Shown here one piece after another: positions 1 to 11,890 of a stretch of 64,000 nucleotides of DNA (positions are counted from its first letter, which is position 1; every line of letters begins with the position of its first letter). Made by a program: the position numbers and the translations under genes. Below the pieces are notes generated by a model, which was not told where the DNA came from, ran no database searches, and was given only the letters and a program-made list of their open reading frames with translations. The stretch covers positions 362,501 through 426,500 of the forward strand of contig JAUIRK010000971.1 of assembly GCA_030549495.1 (NCBI GenBank). Direction: 5' to 3'. This DNA is from Nectonema munidae. Its lineage: Eukaryota > Nematomorpha > Nectonematoida > Nectonematidae.

Positions 1-1643
1 AGGCTTGGCAAACCGCTATCAGAACACACAAATGATTAAAAGAATAATTGAGATTTATATAAAAATCATTCATACTAATAATGGGACGATACCAAAATTT
101 CGTACGATTTCAATTAAGATTCATCTTGATTTAAAAAATATGCTTTCAGCTTTGAAAAATTGGAAGATTCTCTTTACTTCTGCCATTCACTTATTACACA
201 GCAAGCCAAAGCTGATTTTCTTTTAGATTTAACACTTTTTTTAACATCACTGAGAACAAAATTAGTTCCACTAACTAACAAAATTAGTAAAGGGTTGTTT
301 TCCAAAAATCTACTGATGAATTAGTAAGATTTACCAGTTTAAAAGGGTAAACTACCAGCAAAATTAGTAAAAAGTTAAGTCCAAAAAGTAAGTATTTCTA
401 AATAAGCTTCAATAACAAGACAAGACAAATTTATTGATCGTCTTGTCAAGCTTCAATGATAAATAACTAGATAAGATAACTAGAATACTAGTAACCTTAA
501 CTATCCTTAAAATTACTACAACTTAGCCAAATTTACGATTTTTAATCTAATGAAGAGTTCAGTAAAGTTCCTATAGAAATCAAATTTGAAAAGTTATGAA
601 ACATACTTATTGATTGAATGGGCAAAATTGATAACACTTTTTTCTTAAGTTAAATTTTTTCTAAGGTTTTGGTTAAGGATATCACTAAAAAACAACATGT
701 AAAATATACCCGCGAAAATATTTATCTCCACATATAACGCAATCCAAATTTCTCTTCTAAAATAAATATGCTTCAAATGATGGCTTTCTTCCCTGTATCT
801 TTATTAGTGCATAATTAGTGTTCCTGATTTTGTCTTTTTTGTCTTCTTGAGATTTCTCTGGAATTTACGCCAAAAATTATTAGTTCCAAGTTTCCTGCGG
901 ATCAACCATTTTATAAACTTGTTTCAAAAATCTAGCTAAAAATAAATACCACAACTAGCAGGCCTTTTAGCTGCCCATGTCCAATTCGATAGAAAATTCA
1001 CCCCATTCCATTATGTATCTTACCTTGTTCTTGAAAACACTCCAAAGTCGAAGTTAATCATCCTAAAGTCGTTTTAATAACCTTCTTAGCAAACTATAGA
1101 AAAGAGTTTCAACCAAATTTTGTTAATGTTGTTTGTAGCATTGTTAATAATAAATTTTTTTTTCTTTATTTTTTCTAAGCAGGAAGAAATTTGAATAAAA
1201 AGTAAATGTCCAATAAAAAATTTATTACGATTATAAAGTATCTAAATTGAATGAATATATCAATCTGAAAGATCACAAAATTGATCGTTATACTTTATAC
1301 GACTAAAAGTTAGCTTAGAAGTTTTTAAGGGATTTTTGATTATGGCAAAAGATTAGCCATTTTGGGTTATTGTTCCTTTAGTAGAGAAACCCAGAGGAAG
1401 TCAAATTTCCAATGCAATTTAATAGGGATTAGTCAAAATCGTCTGCTTTGCGTGAATGCAAATGCACATTGAATAAATTTTCTGATTTGATTGTTTCTGC
1501 TATATTACATTTCATAATTTCAAGTTTTGGTTATTCGTCATCTCAATAAGTATAATATCTTCCACTTCTCTCTTTCAACACTTTCCAAATGAAGAACAAA
1601 AAAATCCATTACCTTGCTTCAATATTCATTCTACAATACTCCT
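1..1643. other. AT-rich spacer, no gene seen
   Basis: No reading frame here resembles a known protein. The sequence is AT-rich with many short runs, including several copies of AAATTAGTA near 250-370 and a small inverted pair (ACAAGAC / GTCTTGT) near 415-455. Around 1420-1450 a stretch resembles one near 46,500, so it is probably a fragment of a dispersed repeat. Confidence 0.6.
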
Positions 1644-1647
1644 TTAA

Positions 1648-1774
1648 CCCTTTCGTGAACAGTGTATCATATGATACATAAGCAATTTTACCTTCGTCTG
1701 CTTATCAAATAGTTTTGTATATGAATCTTCTGCTTTTTAATAAATATCGTCTGATTTTTCTGTTCACGAAAGGG
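1648..1774. mobile_element. TTAA-flanked MITE, family 1 copy a
   Basis: The ends form a perfect 15-bp inverted repeat, CCCTTTCGTGAACAG and its complement, directly flanked by TTAA on both sides (1644-1647 and 1775-1778). TTAA target duplications and CCC-starting ends are hallmarks of piggyBac-type elements. The 127-bp interior has no coding capacity and holds three TCKTCTG-type motifs at 1694, 1726 and 1747. It is a non-autonomous element that would need a transposase supplied from elsewhere. Confidence 0.85.
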
Positions 1775-1842
1775 TTAAATTGCATTTTTCCACTTTGCTC
1801 ATCTTATCCATTAAATTTCTTCTAATGAGTTCCTCACCTTAA

Positions 1843-1974
1843 CCGGTTATCGACCACAGTCGACATATATCGACTTTACAAAAATGTGAATCGTCTGCGT
1901 TTATTAATGCTTTTTAATACAAATCTTCTGCTTTGTACTAGATATCGTCTGATTATATTCTGGTCGTTAACGGA
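1843..1974. mobile_element. TTAA-flanked MITE, family 1 copy b
   Basis: TTAA lies at 1839-1842 and 1975-1978. The ends are imperfect inverted repeats, CCGGTTATCGACCA at the left and TCCGTTAACGACCA read inward from the right. Motifs TCGTCTGC, TCTTCTGC and TCGTCTGA sit at 1891, 1924 and 1945. No coding capacity. Confidence 0.8.
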
Positions 1975-1978
1975 TTAA

Positions 1979-3800
1979 ATATCACTCTGATAAACTGTAT
2001 TAGTTGAATTTTTACTACTTTATAAAATTTCTTTCCTTTAATGACGACTTTGAATATATCATTCATCATATGTATATAAAGTGGAGTTCTGAATTTCATT
2101 ATTATTTGTTGGAAATATTTTTGGAGAAAGATTTATAAATCACCTACTGTAGATTCTTTAAAATATGCACCCTTGGTCAATAAAACAAGTGAAAATATCG
2201 AGGTTTAAGTTATTCGAATTTTTAAATAATCGTATGATAAATCGTTCCTTTATTGTAGATAAAAAATATTTTATAATATCAAATCCAAAAATTTTGACGT
2301 AGTAGCAAAAAGAGTGAAATTATCTGGTATAAGAAAATTTTGCTTTTACCAAGCAATTTGTTCACTAAAGTTTAAAAGTTTTGCATTTATTGAGTTCATC
2401 AATTATTATTTATTAAGATTTCAAATCTTCACCAGTCATGTTTATTAAACCTTTGAGATGATTTATACATTTCCAGGAAACGAAATAAAGTTATCGCGAA
2501 GAGTAGTAAATTTTTCGTCTAATATACCAGAAAAAGTGTGATTCTTGCGATTTCGGATTAATTTTGAGGCGGCTCTCTGGCTTTTGAATTTACACAATTT
2601 TAAATTTTTTAGATTATCATTATTGATTTTTATTCCATGCTTTATAATTTTTATTCCATTTATGAAAATGGAAATGGAAAAAGTGACAAGTTATTTTTCT
2701 ATTTCAACATAACAAATTTTGTGACCTATTGATTTTACTTTTATTTTATCAATGCTTGTTTTTTATATAGTATAAATAAATCTTTCTCTCGCTCTTCTGA
2801 TCCCATTGGATTAATCGTCCAATCACTAGTTCATACTTTTTTTCAATAGATACTTTTAAAATTTTTAAACCCAATAAATCATTCATTTTAAAAATAAAAG
2901 AAAAAACAATGCAGAGAAAAGGAAAATTTAAAGACAGTGAAATTTCGTTAGAGCGAAGTTCGTGGGGAGAGAGGGATAGAGTTCGCACAAAGTGAGTTTC
3001 ACTATAACCGAGTTTTTCCAGGAAACCTCGTTGCTAACCTTTCACTCTCAAATTCCATCTGATAAAAATCTTAAAATATTTTACTTATTTACACATGCAG
3101 TTTTATAAAGTTAAAACTTCTCTTAGATCTACACCCTGACTTCAGCTCAGCAGCCTTGTTCTAAATACATTTGATAAAGGAACTAATACATCAAAAACTT
3201 AATTTGTTTATTAAGCAAAGGTATTATCTCTAAATGAACCTTCCAATGTTTTTCCAAAATCCCCAGATATACTTTGAGTGAGATGAGATTGAATTTCTTC
3301 ATTTGAACTGGATGCAACATAAATATCTGAGAGCTTTGAAACGTTATTAAATGTTAGAAATAAATATACATGAAATAACTATAGAATTAAAATACATTCT
3401 CTATATTCCTCATGTGATGTTCAGTAACTTCGCTAATGCCTCTAAGACTTCCGAAATCCAATAAATCGTGGTAATTAAGCTTTGGAGTTTTCATTTTTTC
3501 TTTCTCAAATTTTCTAAAATTTATGAATAAAATGATGCTTTCAATTATTTCTGTATAATACTTCGTAAATACAAGTAGTGAATCCTTTTTACAAGAACAG
3601 TACTTAAAAATTTGATTTGGGACGATGGAAAACAGATATTAAATAAGTATCAAAATTAGGCAAAAAAAAGTTAATTTAAATGAGCTAATTAACATAGTTA
3701 AATAACTAAAGTATTGTTAGCCATATACACATACACACATATTTTTATCACAGCCTTTTGATAATCCTAGAACATTGAAATAGTAATGTGCTATTTCGCT
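1979..3800. other. AT-rich spacer, no gene seen
   Basis: The open frames are short and resemble nothing known. I see no RNA gene and no inverted-repeat element. The 2560-3010 part is slightly less AT-rich but carries no recognisable motif. Confidence 0.55.
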
Positions 3801-3804
3801 AAAA

Positions 3805-3975
3805 ACAGTGATGATCTTCTAATCCGACACTTAATAATCCGATCATTTACTTTCAACACTTTTTTCAGTTAATAATAAGATTCATTGATTTTTTTTATTA
3901 TTTTTTAAATATTTTTAATCAGATATTTCTTAATTCGACTTGATTTTTTGCTGTAACCGTAGAGGTCAGATTAAC
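3805..3975. mobile_element. Possible degenerate pogo-like MITE
   Basis: The left part reads ACAGTGATGATCTTCTAATC followed by two ATCCGA words. The right part has the complementary order, with ATTCGAC, a GCTGTAA and AGAGGTCAGATTAA. The layout resembles the better preserved element at 21,337-21,791, which has CAGTAA ends and TA flanks. Ends and target duplication are not clear here. Confidence 0.35.
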
Positions 3976-3989
3976 CAATTATCACATTT

Positions 3990-4056
3990 ATACTTATAAT
4001 ATATATTTCATTGTTTTTACCTTTGTGTGAAATAAAGCGTATTCTTCTTCTTCTTA
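3990..4056 (+). repeat. (CTT)n tract after AATAAA, likely LINE 3' tail
   Basis: GAAATAAAGCGTATT is followed by about four TTC/CTT repeats. The same arrangement, AATAAACT then a (CTT)n tract, ends another segment near 17,095-17,120. A polyadenylation-like signal followed by a short tandem tail is typical of non-LTR retrotransposon 3' ends. No coding part is attached. Confidence 0.4.
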
Positions 4057-4084
4057 AGGTATTATTAACTAACTAAATAATTAA

Positions 4085-4207
4085 CCCGTTAACGACCATA
4101 GTTTTGTCGACTTTAGAAAATAAAATCATCTGGGTTTATTAACACTTTTTAATACAACTCTTCTGCTTTACATTAGATATCGTCTGATTATTCTGGTCGA
4201 TAACGGG
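4085..4207. mobile_element. TTAA-flanked MITE, family 1 copy c
   Basis: TTAA flanks are at 4081-4084 and 4208-4211. The inverted ends are CCCGTTAACGACCA and TGGTCGATAACGGG. The interior motifs lie at 4126 (TCATCTGG), 4159 (TCTTCTGC) and 4180 (TCGTCTGA), the same 33- and 21-bp spacing as in copy b. No coding capacity. Confidence 0.85.
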
Positions 4208-4281
4208 TTAAAGTATTTGAGTATAAATAACAGAAAAAGGAACAAACTAGATAAAAAAAATTGACTAAGGGGCTTGATTAA

Positions 4282-4398
4282 CCCATTTAGTTCCAATGTT
4301 ACCAAAAGGAAAGGAAGATGAACTCTTGTTTAAATGGAATTAAATATAGATTACTGAAGTGGTCGGAGTTCCCTTTGGGAACATTGGTAGTAAATGGG
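4282..4398. mobile_element. MITE, family 2 (CCCATTTAGTTCCAATG ends)
   Basis: Inverted ends of about 30 bp begin CCCATTTAGTTCCAATG on the left and CCCATTTACTACCAATG read inward from the right. The left flank is TTAA but the right is TTAT, so either TA is the duplicated site or the outer base has mutated. The interior is 117 bp and non-coding. Its two halves match the two ends of the 12,067-15,815 element, so it looks like a deletion derivative of that kind of element. Confidence 0.75.
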
Positions 4399-4399
4399 T

Positions 4400-5640
4400 T
4401 ATCAAGATAAAATAAAAGCCCCTTTATTTTCGCGAATATTGGAAGATGTATTCACTTGAACTAACCTTAACTAAGTAATTATAGTGTAGAACGAATGTAA
4501 ATATATTTAAACAGTTTTCCTCAGTCTAGTATTAAATATCATGAAATAACTAACATAAGTGGAGAAACTAAAAATTAGAAATATAAAATTCATTGTCATA
4601 AGTGAGTTCTCAATTAAATAATCTTCTGAAAAAACTTTAAGGGTTGGAGTTGAACAACCATCTCTTGAATCGAGGGTGGATCTACAAGAAAATTCACACA
4701 CCGACGATTGAATAACATTTTTTTCTGAATACTCAATATACGAGAGCAATGAGAATGAATGTTGTTCATATAGAATTTCTAATATCATATCAATTGTAGA
4801 ATTCTTCCCCGCCCCCTACCTCACCCGTCCAAACACACCCATAATATTTTTGCGTTACAATATGTGCCGCATTTGACTGAAAAGTGTTTATATTTGGGAA
4901 GAGTGCGAGTGCGAGTGCAAACAGCGAACTCACGATAAAGTTAATACATTTTTAGCACCAAAGCGATTATTAGTCAAAACGAGAAAGGATCATAGCTTAA
5001 AAGAGTCTACTTAAAAAGACAATATAAATAGGAACCGATTGACTTCTGTCCCACGTGAATGAGTGTGTGACGTAAAACACAGACATCTTTTGCGATGAAA
5101 CTTCGTGAACTTACAACGGCAATAGGTTTAAACGAATCAGTCGTAAGGCGATTTCATCGGATGTCAGTACAATTGCTCACGAAATAGCAACACTAGGATA
5201 CACTATTTTTATTTTATATGTTTAACATAAAATTCAATTGATTTATATCCAAAACAGATAAAAAAAAAACAAAGCCAACAAAATAGATGCACAGAAAATA
5301 GAAAATAATTTACCTTGAGAACATACAAAAATAGAGTAACCGTGCATTTTTAATCACTCATAAATTACAAAGGTAGGTCGACGAATGTACTATATGTGAC
5401 ATGATTGACTGTAATATACGCTTACCTCTTTGCAGGCAAGTCAATTGAGGTTGTGGCCGAGGTAACTTTGTATGTGTAAAACTTGGAGTAGAGTGACTTT
5501 ACTTCAACTAAAATTGAAATTGAAATATACAATCAGAAGTATCCTGGGATTTTGATCATATGCGATTATAGCTTCACAAAAATGAGGAACAAAAGTAATT
5601 TTTTAAACGGTCATTGTTTTCTAGTTGAAAATAGTGTATA
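4400..5640. other. AT-rich spacer, no gene seen
   Basis: No protein-like frame is convincing. A 30-codon frame at 5095-5187 (+) contains a stretch vaguely like a helix-turn-helix (LRELTTAIGLNESVVRRF), but it is too short to name. GAGTGC words repeat three times near 4900. Confidence 0.45.
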
Positions 5641-5644
5641 TGCT

Positions 5645-5755
5645 GCACCCCGTTTGTGAAATTGCCTATTTCACGAAAGGAGCAAACATTTTACCCATTT
5701 CACGAAGTGTGCAAATCTCATGCCCACTTCATCAAATGTGCAACTTCATATATGA
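5645..5755. repeat. Short tandem repeat, about 30-bp unit, three copies
   Basis: Three successive units resemble CCCATTTCACGAAGTGTGCA with differences, at a period near 30 bp. No coding potential. Confidence 0.5.
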
Positions 5756-5820
5756 ATCTTAAAACTTGAATTAGCCTTGAATTCGCTGAAAATGCAGTAC
5801 AATTTTAAAATTTTCTTAAA

Positions 5821-5905
5821 ACAAACTAACACAACTAACTAACCAACTAACTTAAATTAACTAACTATTTTGCCGAATTAACTAACTAACTGACCAATTA
5901 AGCCA
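5821..5905. repeat. (AACT)n-type low-complexity repeat
   Basis: Repeated AACTAACT words with interruptions. Similar TTAG/CTAA runs occur at 22,373-22,410 and 45,515-45,530. It is microsatellite-like. Confidence 0.7.
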
Positions 5906-7560
5906 TTAGGTTGGTTTCAATCGGATTAACCAATCATCAAATTTATAGTTATACATACATATCTTTTTTTCCATGTTATGAAACCAATTTACTACATTTT
6001 TTACAAAATTTCTCAGTCATTGAATAATTTTCAAGGGAGTGGCAAATCAAAGATTACATAGTAATATATTAGGAGGGGGGGGGGGTAAATAAAATAAAAA
6101 GAGAGAAAAGATCTGTCAAAAAATTAACTGGTACGTTTGCAAGCCGATTAAACCAATGTTATCAAATTGGGCCCTGTGCCTTGAAGGGGCCCGGTGCCTC
6201 TGTGCTTTTTTCTGTATTTCTCATATAAAGTAACTTGAGGTCTACGGTTTCATAAGAAAGAATAAACTGTTTGGCAATGCTTTCTATAAAAAGTGAGATT
6301 GTTAAAGCGGTTGACTTTGAAAATATTTTGAAAGATTTTGCTAATAAAAAAGCTAGAAGAGTCTTTTTCTAAAAGAGTAAATTTAGTTCTTAATGTTAAA
6401 AGTAAAACAATAAAAGTATTCATATTAGCCTATATAACACTAGCTCCGCTATCAGATTTCTAATTGGACCCCGCTATTCCTAGCATCGGCCTAGCATGTG
6501 GGTATATGGGACTCAAAATATTAGAATGTGCAAGTCTTTAAGAAGTTTGGGATTTCCCTATCGTTTTTCGTTGTGAACATTAACTTAGGTGATATCAAAA
6601 TAACATTGAGCTTGTTTTATATCAACAAGTGTTATTCGAAGTTGTAGATAAATGAGGCCTAACATAATTTCAGGTGGTCTAGTCAACTCATACTAAACCA
6701 ATTTTACCAATTCGCCCAATTATTTTTTAATTAAACTTGTTTTTCGTTAGTTAATTCTTAAATTAATTACTTAGTTTGAGTGGGTGTTACAAAGAGGCGA
6801 GTTATTTTTGTTGCGAGATGACTGTAAACTATTTCAGGCTATTTAATTAAGATATCGTAATTCAAAAAGTATTCTTTATGTGAGAGCTTAGTACATAACA
6901 GTGACAAATATATGTTACAATGAAAACAAAGTCTCATTTAGAATGACCATTACTATGATGTGAAGTAAATCGACACATCCAATCATATCCTAAAATATTC
7001 TGTAGAATTCTAGCGGTCCACTGGGACTCCCGTGAGAAATCTTGTTTTAGATGATAATGATAATTAAATTACCTAATAAAATTTCATAAAGCCTGTAATT
7101 GAGTCTTGTTATTCCTGACATGAGATTAGAGGACAAGTAAAGAGAGAGGGAAAACTTGTGAGCGTTTTCTGAAGAATAGTTACTCAACAATATAATCTTC
7201 AGCAATTCCTGGCTATTGAAAAGTAATGAGATTATTGAAAAATGCATGCATAATTAAAAATACTTAATAGCATAACGCATTGATAAGAATAAATCAAAAT
7301 GATTTCTATAAATAAATAATTGGTGCAGTGAAGTTTTCTTTTTCACGCAAAACATTATTTTAACATGCTAAACAATCAAACTTTTTTCAAATAAAAATCA
7401 GTTAAAATCGCATCTTTGAACAACTTTACTAAAAAAAAGTTCAAGGATATCAAAATTAAGTCATTAAAACTGTTATGGGTTTGAAGGCATAAAATATTGA
7501 AATATCAACATTAAATTCAAATAAAAAAGTTAAAACTTTGAAAAATACCGCCACTATTGG
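5906..7560. other. AT-rich spacer with a poly-G tract
   Basis: Holds a G tract near 6073-6083 and a GGGCCC-containing patch near 6170-6200. I recognise no gene, RNA or clear terminal repeats. Confidence 0.5.
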
Positions 7561-8350
7561 GGTTATCATCAATTGGCGGTATATCGGGGGTGGCGGTATA
7601 TCGGGGGTATCGAAAATGTAGCTGTCTTATTTGCTTTGAGTAGTATTGTAAAGTACGACATTTAATTAAAGTAAGAAATCCAAAAATTTATTTAAAATTA
7701 TTTATTTTTTGAAGTTAAAATCCAGCATTGCTTTTTGTTTACACTTTGAGTTCAAAACCTCATTTGAGGGTTTTTCTTATTATAATATCACTTTCTAGAT
7801 TTGTTACTAGTAGCGTGAAATATTTTCTTGTGTGAATTTCCTTTATCAACAGTAACTAAAAATGCCTAATGAGTGACACCTTTAAGTGTCACTAAAACAT
7901 AAATAGAAGGAAAATTGCTATTATTTTTGAATAAATAAAAGTAAATATTATTATAGTTAATTTGACAGCAATACGTGATATAAAATCAGGGCTAAATTTG
8001 ACGAAAAAAGTATATCCGTTCTGTAAATAAATATGGCGGACGGCAGACAACAGTGGCGTTATATTGGGGGAGTTATAAAAGAGAAAAATTTGATCTATAT
8101 AATTTTATGGCATTAGCGGAAGGCATTGAAACGGGGTGGCGTTTGTGCGAGGGATCAAACAACTCATTAATCACTGCTAAAATTACATCAACAACACATG
8201 GCGTTAAATCGAGGGTTATTTCAATGAAGTAAAGTGTGCTTGTTCTATCAATGTTATTGGCGGATGGCGGATAGCGAGGGGCGTTAAATCGGGGGAATTA
8301 TAATGGAGAGAAATCGGGTCTACATAATTGAATGGCGGTAAAGCGAGGGA
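7560..8350. repeat. Clustered GGCGGTATATCGGGGG-type words
   Basis: Variants of GGCGGTATATCGGGGG or GGCGTTAAATCGGGGG occur at about 7567-7615, 8050-8075 and 8265-8345, with companion words GGCGGTAAAGCGAGGG and AGAAATCGGGTCTACATAAT. They stand out against the AT-rich surroundings. The words recall the CCTCGATATAACG-like ends of pogo/Tigger-type elements, but I cannot define an element boundary. Confidence 0.45.
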
Positions 8351-8429
8351 TATAGATTTAGCTTTCTCATGATTGACAACTTAGCATAGCCGAGCCAAAG
8401 AAAACCCAGAAGAACGTTTTTCGCATCAA

Positions 8430-8515
8430 CGAAAAGTTGGCCTCTCGTATGTGTAATTAAATAGAGATTACTGGATTCGTCTCCGCTCCCCTTGGGAATA
8501 TTGGTACTAAATTGA
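8430..8515. mobile_element. Degenerate MITE family 2 fragment
   Basis: AATTAAATAGAGATTACTGG followed by CCCTTGGGAATATTGGTACT matches the right half of the family 2 MITE at 4282-4398, ending in TAAATTGATTAA instead of TAAATGGGTTAA. The left half is not recognisable. Confidence 0.5.
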
Positions 8516-8519
8516 TTAA

Positions 8520-9490
8520 TTGTTTCAGTATTTGCAATCTATTTAAATTAAATTAATATATCTCAAATAATAAAACCTCCCTATGTCTATGCAAATCAGG
8601 GTGTCAAATTAAAAATAGTTATCTGCCTTGAGTGTACAACACTTTTACTCTTCTAACGTGAATAATAACGGGAAAAAGTTTTAGATTATTCAATGAACAT
8701 ATAAAATCATTTATAACATGGTATCAATTCGTTTCCTAAACATTATAGAGTTCAGTCTCACCTTCAGAATATCTTTCTTTTTATTTACATTGCTGGGAAA
8801 GTAGCCGTAAAACCAATTTTATATATTCACATTGTTTAAGGAAGGGCGGAACTCAGCCATCAAGAAAATTTAATCCGACCAGTCGAATATTTTTCTTTAT
8901 TGCATAATGAGATTTGAAGTCAATAATTTATGCTTAGAATATGAATTTTGCCAGTATATTTTTAATGTAGTTTTCACTTGTAAGAAATCAAGTTAACCAA
9001 TTTAATGAAATCAAATGAAAATTTATCAAATTTTTTGATCCTTTTTTTTTAGCAAAATCTTTAAAAGCTACAAGTAGAAGTTAAAGAAATTAAATTGGAT
9101 ATAGCTTTGAAAAAAAATTTGTGCAAGTATATTTATAACATTTTTATCAATGATATAGTAAAAAATACATCCCAAAACTAATTTTTGTCGCAAAAATATT
9201 GTGTTTACTGCTTCAAAAATATAGCAAAAGTTTTTTATGAATGAATATTATAAAATTCCTAAGATTAATTAACTGATATGATAAATTTATCCACGAAAAT
9301 AAGCACAAGCAATTTCAATTGAACAATTAAAGATATGTTAGAATTGGGATATTTTGAAATACTCTTTTTGTGCTTTTATTTTAAATGCTTTTTAGCAAGG
9401 GTTTTTAGCTAATCTACAGACAAAAAGGTAACAGAGGAAGTTTTCATCGAAAAAGCAGTATAGCAAAAACAATTTTTCTAACTATGGGGA
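8520..9490. other. AT-rich spacer, no gene seen
   Basis: Only short runs and no recognisable feature. Confidence 0.55.
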
Positions 9491-9496
9491 AAGAAT

Positions 9497-9570
9497 GTCT
9501 GATACTAGATTCGAACCAAGCCCTTTTGGTAGCAAAGCCAGACATCTAGGCAGCGTTTCACTATAAGCGC
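9497..9570 (-). mobile_element. tRNA-derived SINE head (degenerate)
   Basis: On the minus strand the segment has a tRNA-like layout ending in GGTTCGAATC (9508-9517), an almost exact internal RNA polymerase III B box, preceded by GATGTCTGGCTTTGCTACC. It does not fold into a complete tRNA by eye, so it is called a SINE or tRNA relic. Confidence 0.45.
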
Positions 9571-9712
9571 TATAAATCGGAAAAAATAATTATTACGACT
9601 TTTGCTAGTTTCTTATATGATATGAAAATTATTTAAATTTTTGAAACAAAATATATATTCTTTCAGTTATAAATTATATCTAGAGCAGTGCTTGGCAACA
9701 TGTCTGAAACAT

Positions 9713-9870
9713 CGACAGATGGCCTAGTTGTTGGAGTGTAGGTTCTCCATCCAGATGGTCTGGATTGGATTCTGGATCGTGACTATCTTTACTATCTACC
9801 AGCTATGGAAGAATATTCTTCCCTTGGATGCGATACTGACAACTTTAAAATTAAAAAAAAACAATAACCA
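9713..9870 (+). mobile_element. tRNA-derived SINE, family A copy 1
   Basis: The segment aligns by eye to 36,531-36,660. It has a tRNA-like head (GATGGCCTAGTTGTTGGAG) and a decayed B box, then a shared body with ATCGTGACTATC and CCAGCTATGGAAGA, then GATGCGATACTGACAACT, ending in an A-rich tail. Two dispersed copies with a shared non-tRNA body make SINE the best call. Confidence 0.65.
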
Positions 9871-10587
9871 AAAAATTAATTTTAATATTTAAAACACAGT
9901 GTTTAAAGAAAAAAGTAAAGTATTCGTCATACCAAAAGTCATATATTTTGATGGAAGAGATATCCTTCTTTTTCAAAGAGTTTGGGCACGTTGCAGCGAG
10001 CCTAAATGCAAAATATTCGTATATAACTCATTTCACTTTACAAGACAAAAATTACAAAGTCCATCCTCCCAGAGTAACTTAAACCTATCAGATACAATAT
10101 GGGTCACCATTAATATTGCTTCTTAACAAATATCTTATTTCTATTTATTTGATAGAGGTGATTTTTCCATCCATAAGGATACACCTTCCTCTTGACATAT
10201 GAATTATAGGTTGATTTTTCATCATACTTTATTTTTTAATTCTTTTTTTCCATGTTTTAAAAATGTTTAATGTTTTTTAATTAATTAGTTGGTTTTTGTT
10301 GAGTTGGTTCATTCGTTTATTACTTAGTTCGTTAATTAATACATTCTTTTTTTACACATATATGTAACGAAAAGAAAAAGAAAGTGTTTTGAGGTTTAAT
10401 AGGCAATAATAAGTATCTTACTTACGCACCTGTTTCGCGTTATTTCAAATTTAAAAATTAAAATAAATATAAGTATAAAATAAAAGCAGAAAATAAATCA
10501 AAATAAAAGAGAAAAAAGACGAATTTAAAATGAAAAAAGACGAATTTACACAGACACATATGCGCACTTAAATATTAAGACAAAGAT
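9871..10587. other. AT-rich spacer, no gene seen
   Basis: A 75-codon frame starting near 9899 has no recognisable domain. The rest is AT-rich with TTAGTTGG-like low complexity near 10,280-10,340. Confidence 0.5.
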
Positions 10588-10591
10588 TTAA

Positions 10592-10702
10592 CCCATTGAG
10601 GAACATACTTTTCAAGGCTGATCGTATGCTTTTCTTTCAACGAAATTTTATATATTTAAAGCAAACGCTTTTCTACACTGGTGTCACACTGGTCGTCAAA
10701 GG
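10592..10702. mobile_element. MITE family 1, degenerate
   Basis: TTAA at 10,588-10,591 is followed by CCCATTGAGGAACA. The interior has GCTTTTCTTTC and ACTGGTGTCACACTGGTCGTC, as in other members, but the right end and its TTAA are lost. A 74-codon frame across this stretch is not a gene. Confidence 0.5.
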
Positions 10703-10800
10703 CTCACATATATGCCCACACAAATGCAAATCATATGAAGTATGCTGGTCACGAAAGCGCTCACATGTATGCCCATACAAAAGCAAATTAGCAAATATAC
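10690..10800. repeat. Two-copy tandem repeat, about 56-bp unit
   Basis: CTGGTCGTCAAAGGCTCACA and CTGGTCACGAAAGCGCTCAC each lead into TATGCCCA-ACAAA-GCAAAT. The two units lie side by side with modest divergence. Confidence 0.6.
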
Positions 10801-10804
10801 TTTT

Positions 10805-10995
10805 TCAAGCTTTGGCCTGAATCAGTCCGGCCTCATAATATCCAGACGAGCAGATGACTAGACCACCTATAAATTAAACCGAACTAAAATATCTATGGAA
10901 CAGATCGGACGCGACTACAGAAATTAAGCACCAGACCGAACTGATCCACTGAGACCGGAGTACTAGTGTAGACAGGAGTACTAAAACACTGGAAG
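10805..10995. repeat. CGGAC/GGTCC-rich dispersed repeat
   Basis: Words such as CAGTCCGG, AACCGAACT, CAGATCGGAC, GACCGAACTGATC and GAGACCGGAG occur close together. The same vocabulary fills 38,370-39,085. No gene is seen, and the family is unidentified. Confidence 0.45.
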
Positions 10996-11276
10996 GAGAG
11001 AAATACTTTACACGCACCTGCCATATACCCGAGCTTATCCCCACTAGCAAAAATAATTATACGAGTATCCGCTAAAAGGAGCGATGGTTTTTTATCTCAA
11101 ATCAAAAATATCGTATTTTGAAATCAATATCAGTCTTAATTTTTTGTTAATAATAAAATAACAAAATTTAAGTTATTTTTTATCGTCTTGAGTGATTAAA
11201 ATTCAATTAAATTGAAGATTTTTAACCGGAATAAGAATATAAACATTCAGAAAAAATTTTCTGATATCATACTTTC

Positions 11277-11311
<35 letters not shown>

Positions 11312-11766
11312 ATAAAATATTGCTCATAACGTCATAAGAGAAGGTTTTAAGAGGGCCCCAACACTTTCATTTATAAATTGACCAGCTAGACTAAAATTTC
11401 ATCAACACTCTACACCGGTATAGTTTTTAATGAATTAGACAATACGGGTTTAAATGTGTACTAAATTTATAACTTACACATTCACAAACTCGCCCTGCGA
11501 GGTGTTCTAGCTAGTGCATACACACAAATTAGCTTGTAATACGATTAGTGTTATCATATGATAATAGCATTGTCTTTAATATTTTAAGATACTTTTGTAG
11601 TAGTATTTATTGTAAATAACTTTGTATACACTGGCTTATTTTTCCAATTTTTCTGTGGCCCACATAATTAACATATCGATCATTTAAAATTATATATATT
11701 TCTATGGCGCATTTAAAAATTTTTTCGCCATTTTGATCATCAGGAAACAGGTTGGAAAATCCTAAG
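10996..11766. other. AT-rich spacer with an (ATT)n microsatellite
   Basis: About nine ATT units lie at 11,279-11,310. There is no other recognisable feature. Confidence 0.55.
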
Positions 11767-11770
11767 TTAA

Positions 11771-11890
11771 CCCTTTGAGGACCAGTGGGTCACTAGTGCC
11801 CCAAGAAAAGAAAATCGTCTGCTTTGAATATATAAAATTCCATTGAAAAAAAGCAGACGAATCCTCTTCAAAATGTTGGTCCTCAAAGGA
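11771..11890. mobile_element. TTAA-flanked MITE, family 1 variant
   Basis: TTAA sits at 11,767-11,770 and 11,891-11,894. The ends are CCCTTTGAGGACCA and TGGTCCTCAAAGGA, complementary except for one base. In this subgroup one TCGTCTGC (11,815) faces an inverted GCAGACGA (11,853-11,860), rather than three motifs in the same direction. No coding capacity. Confidence 0.8.

Noticed and set aside
5095-5187. Mariner helix-turn-helix remnant (LRELTTAIGLNES)
   Set aside because: Only about 20 residues fit and no flanking transposase sequence or inverted repeats are visible.
5821-5905. Telomere-like TTAGG repeat
   Set aside because: The unit is AACT/TTAG-type with interruptions and occurs as short dispersed runs. 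There is no TTAGG array.
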